A DNA stretch of 9,118 bases from Actinomycetes bacterium (lineage in GTDB: Bacteria; Actinomycetota; Acidimicrobiia; Acidimicrobiales; Palsa-688): NCBI GenBank assembly GCA_021827285.1, contig JAKAWM010000074.1, positions 1-9,118 of the forward strand, written 5' to 3'. Of the stretch, positions 8,884-9,118 are shown piece after piece (positions within the stretch are counted from its first letter, which is position 1; each line of letters opens with the position of its first letter). The notes beneath the pieces were generated by a model that was not told the DNA's origin, did no database searches, and was given only the letters and a program-made list of their open reading frames with translations. The position numbers and the translations under genes are program-made.

Positions 8884-9118
8884 GCTGCAGGTGAGCGTGG
8901 GCGCCAGTCTCGGAGACGTAGCCATAGCACGGGCCCGGTTGGCCATCGCTGATCCGCGCCAACGCATGGTCTTGGCCCTCGACATGGACGACTCGGTGGT
9001 GGCCATGCGCTGGGCGCTGCGACTGCGGCCCTGGTTCGGGGTGGCCAAGGTGGGTATGGAGCTGTTCAGCGCGGCCGGGCCCTCAATGGTGACCGAGCTG
9101 GTACAAGCGGGATTCGTT
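8876..9118 (+). CDS. pyrF: Orotidine 5'-phosphate decarboxylase (N-terminal part, runs off the window)
   Basis: PyrF decarboxylates OMP to UMP, the last step of the pathway. Only the first 81 codons are present, with the frame open to the last base. The recognisable core is M-V-L-A-L-D-M-D-D (first beta strand with the conserved substrate-binding Asp) and G-V-A-K-V-G-M-E-L-F (second strand with the conserved Lys), followed by S-A-A-G-P. The D-x-K-x-x-D catalytic motif lies beyond the edge. The ATG overlaps the pyrD stop by eight bases and has GGAGG at 8867-8871, four bases away. About 30 residues precede the first core strand, longer than minimal PyrF, so a later start (for example GTG 8891) cannot be excluded. 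Identity is firm although partial. Confidence 0.9.
   Translation, partial: MGELQVSVGASLGDVAIARARLAIADPRQRMVLALDMDDSVVAMRWALRLRPWFGVAKVGMELFSAAGPSMVTELVQAGFV

Overview
The window is a de novo pyrimidine (UMP) biosynthesis operon, all on the + strand: pyrR, pyrB, pyrC, carA, carB, pyrD and the first 81 codons of pyrF, which runs off the right edge. The DNA is very GC-rich. Many starts are non-ATG (TTG for pyrR; GTG for pyrB, carA and carB). The C-terminal domain of CarB has the Actinobacteria-style G-R-G-x-R-x-D-G-x-x-I-R signature. Together with the style of PyrD, this suggests an actinomycete, possibly of the Acidimicrobiia type; that placement is inference from remembered family sequences, not a search.

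Layout. Bases 1-252 are a non-coding leader with a tandem 13-base repeat and a small hairpin just before a strong Shine-Dalgarno sequence. The hairpin loop resembles the core of a PyrR RNA-binding loop. From 253 to 7644 the genes pyrR-pyrB-pyrC-carA-carB are packed with 4- or 8-base stop/start overlaps, so they are almost certainly one transcript with translational coupling. Bases 7645-7875 interrupt this packing. The gap of about 231 bases has no recognisable gene but is dense in inverted repeats: a nested palindrome of about 127 bases, competing alternative pairings and a perfect 16-base palindrome. Then pyrD (start at 7876 or 7945) overlaps pyrF by 8 bases.

How the genes work together. CarA and CarB make carbamoyl phosphate from glutamine, bicarbonate and ATP. 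PyrB joins it to aspartate, PyrC closes the ring to dihydroorotate, PyrD oxidises this to orotate, and PyrF decarboxylates OMP to UMP. The OMP-forming enzyme (PyrE) is not in the window. PyrR is the UMP/UTP-sensing RNA-binding regulator of such operons. PyrD looks like class 1B, but its usual partner PyrK is not in the window.

The enzymes are ordinary. The parts worth a second look are the two non-coding stretches (pyrR leader and carB-pyrD gap) and a few sequence departures in PyrR and the CarB regulatory domain. I see no mobile element, tRNA, rRNA or CRISPR array.
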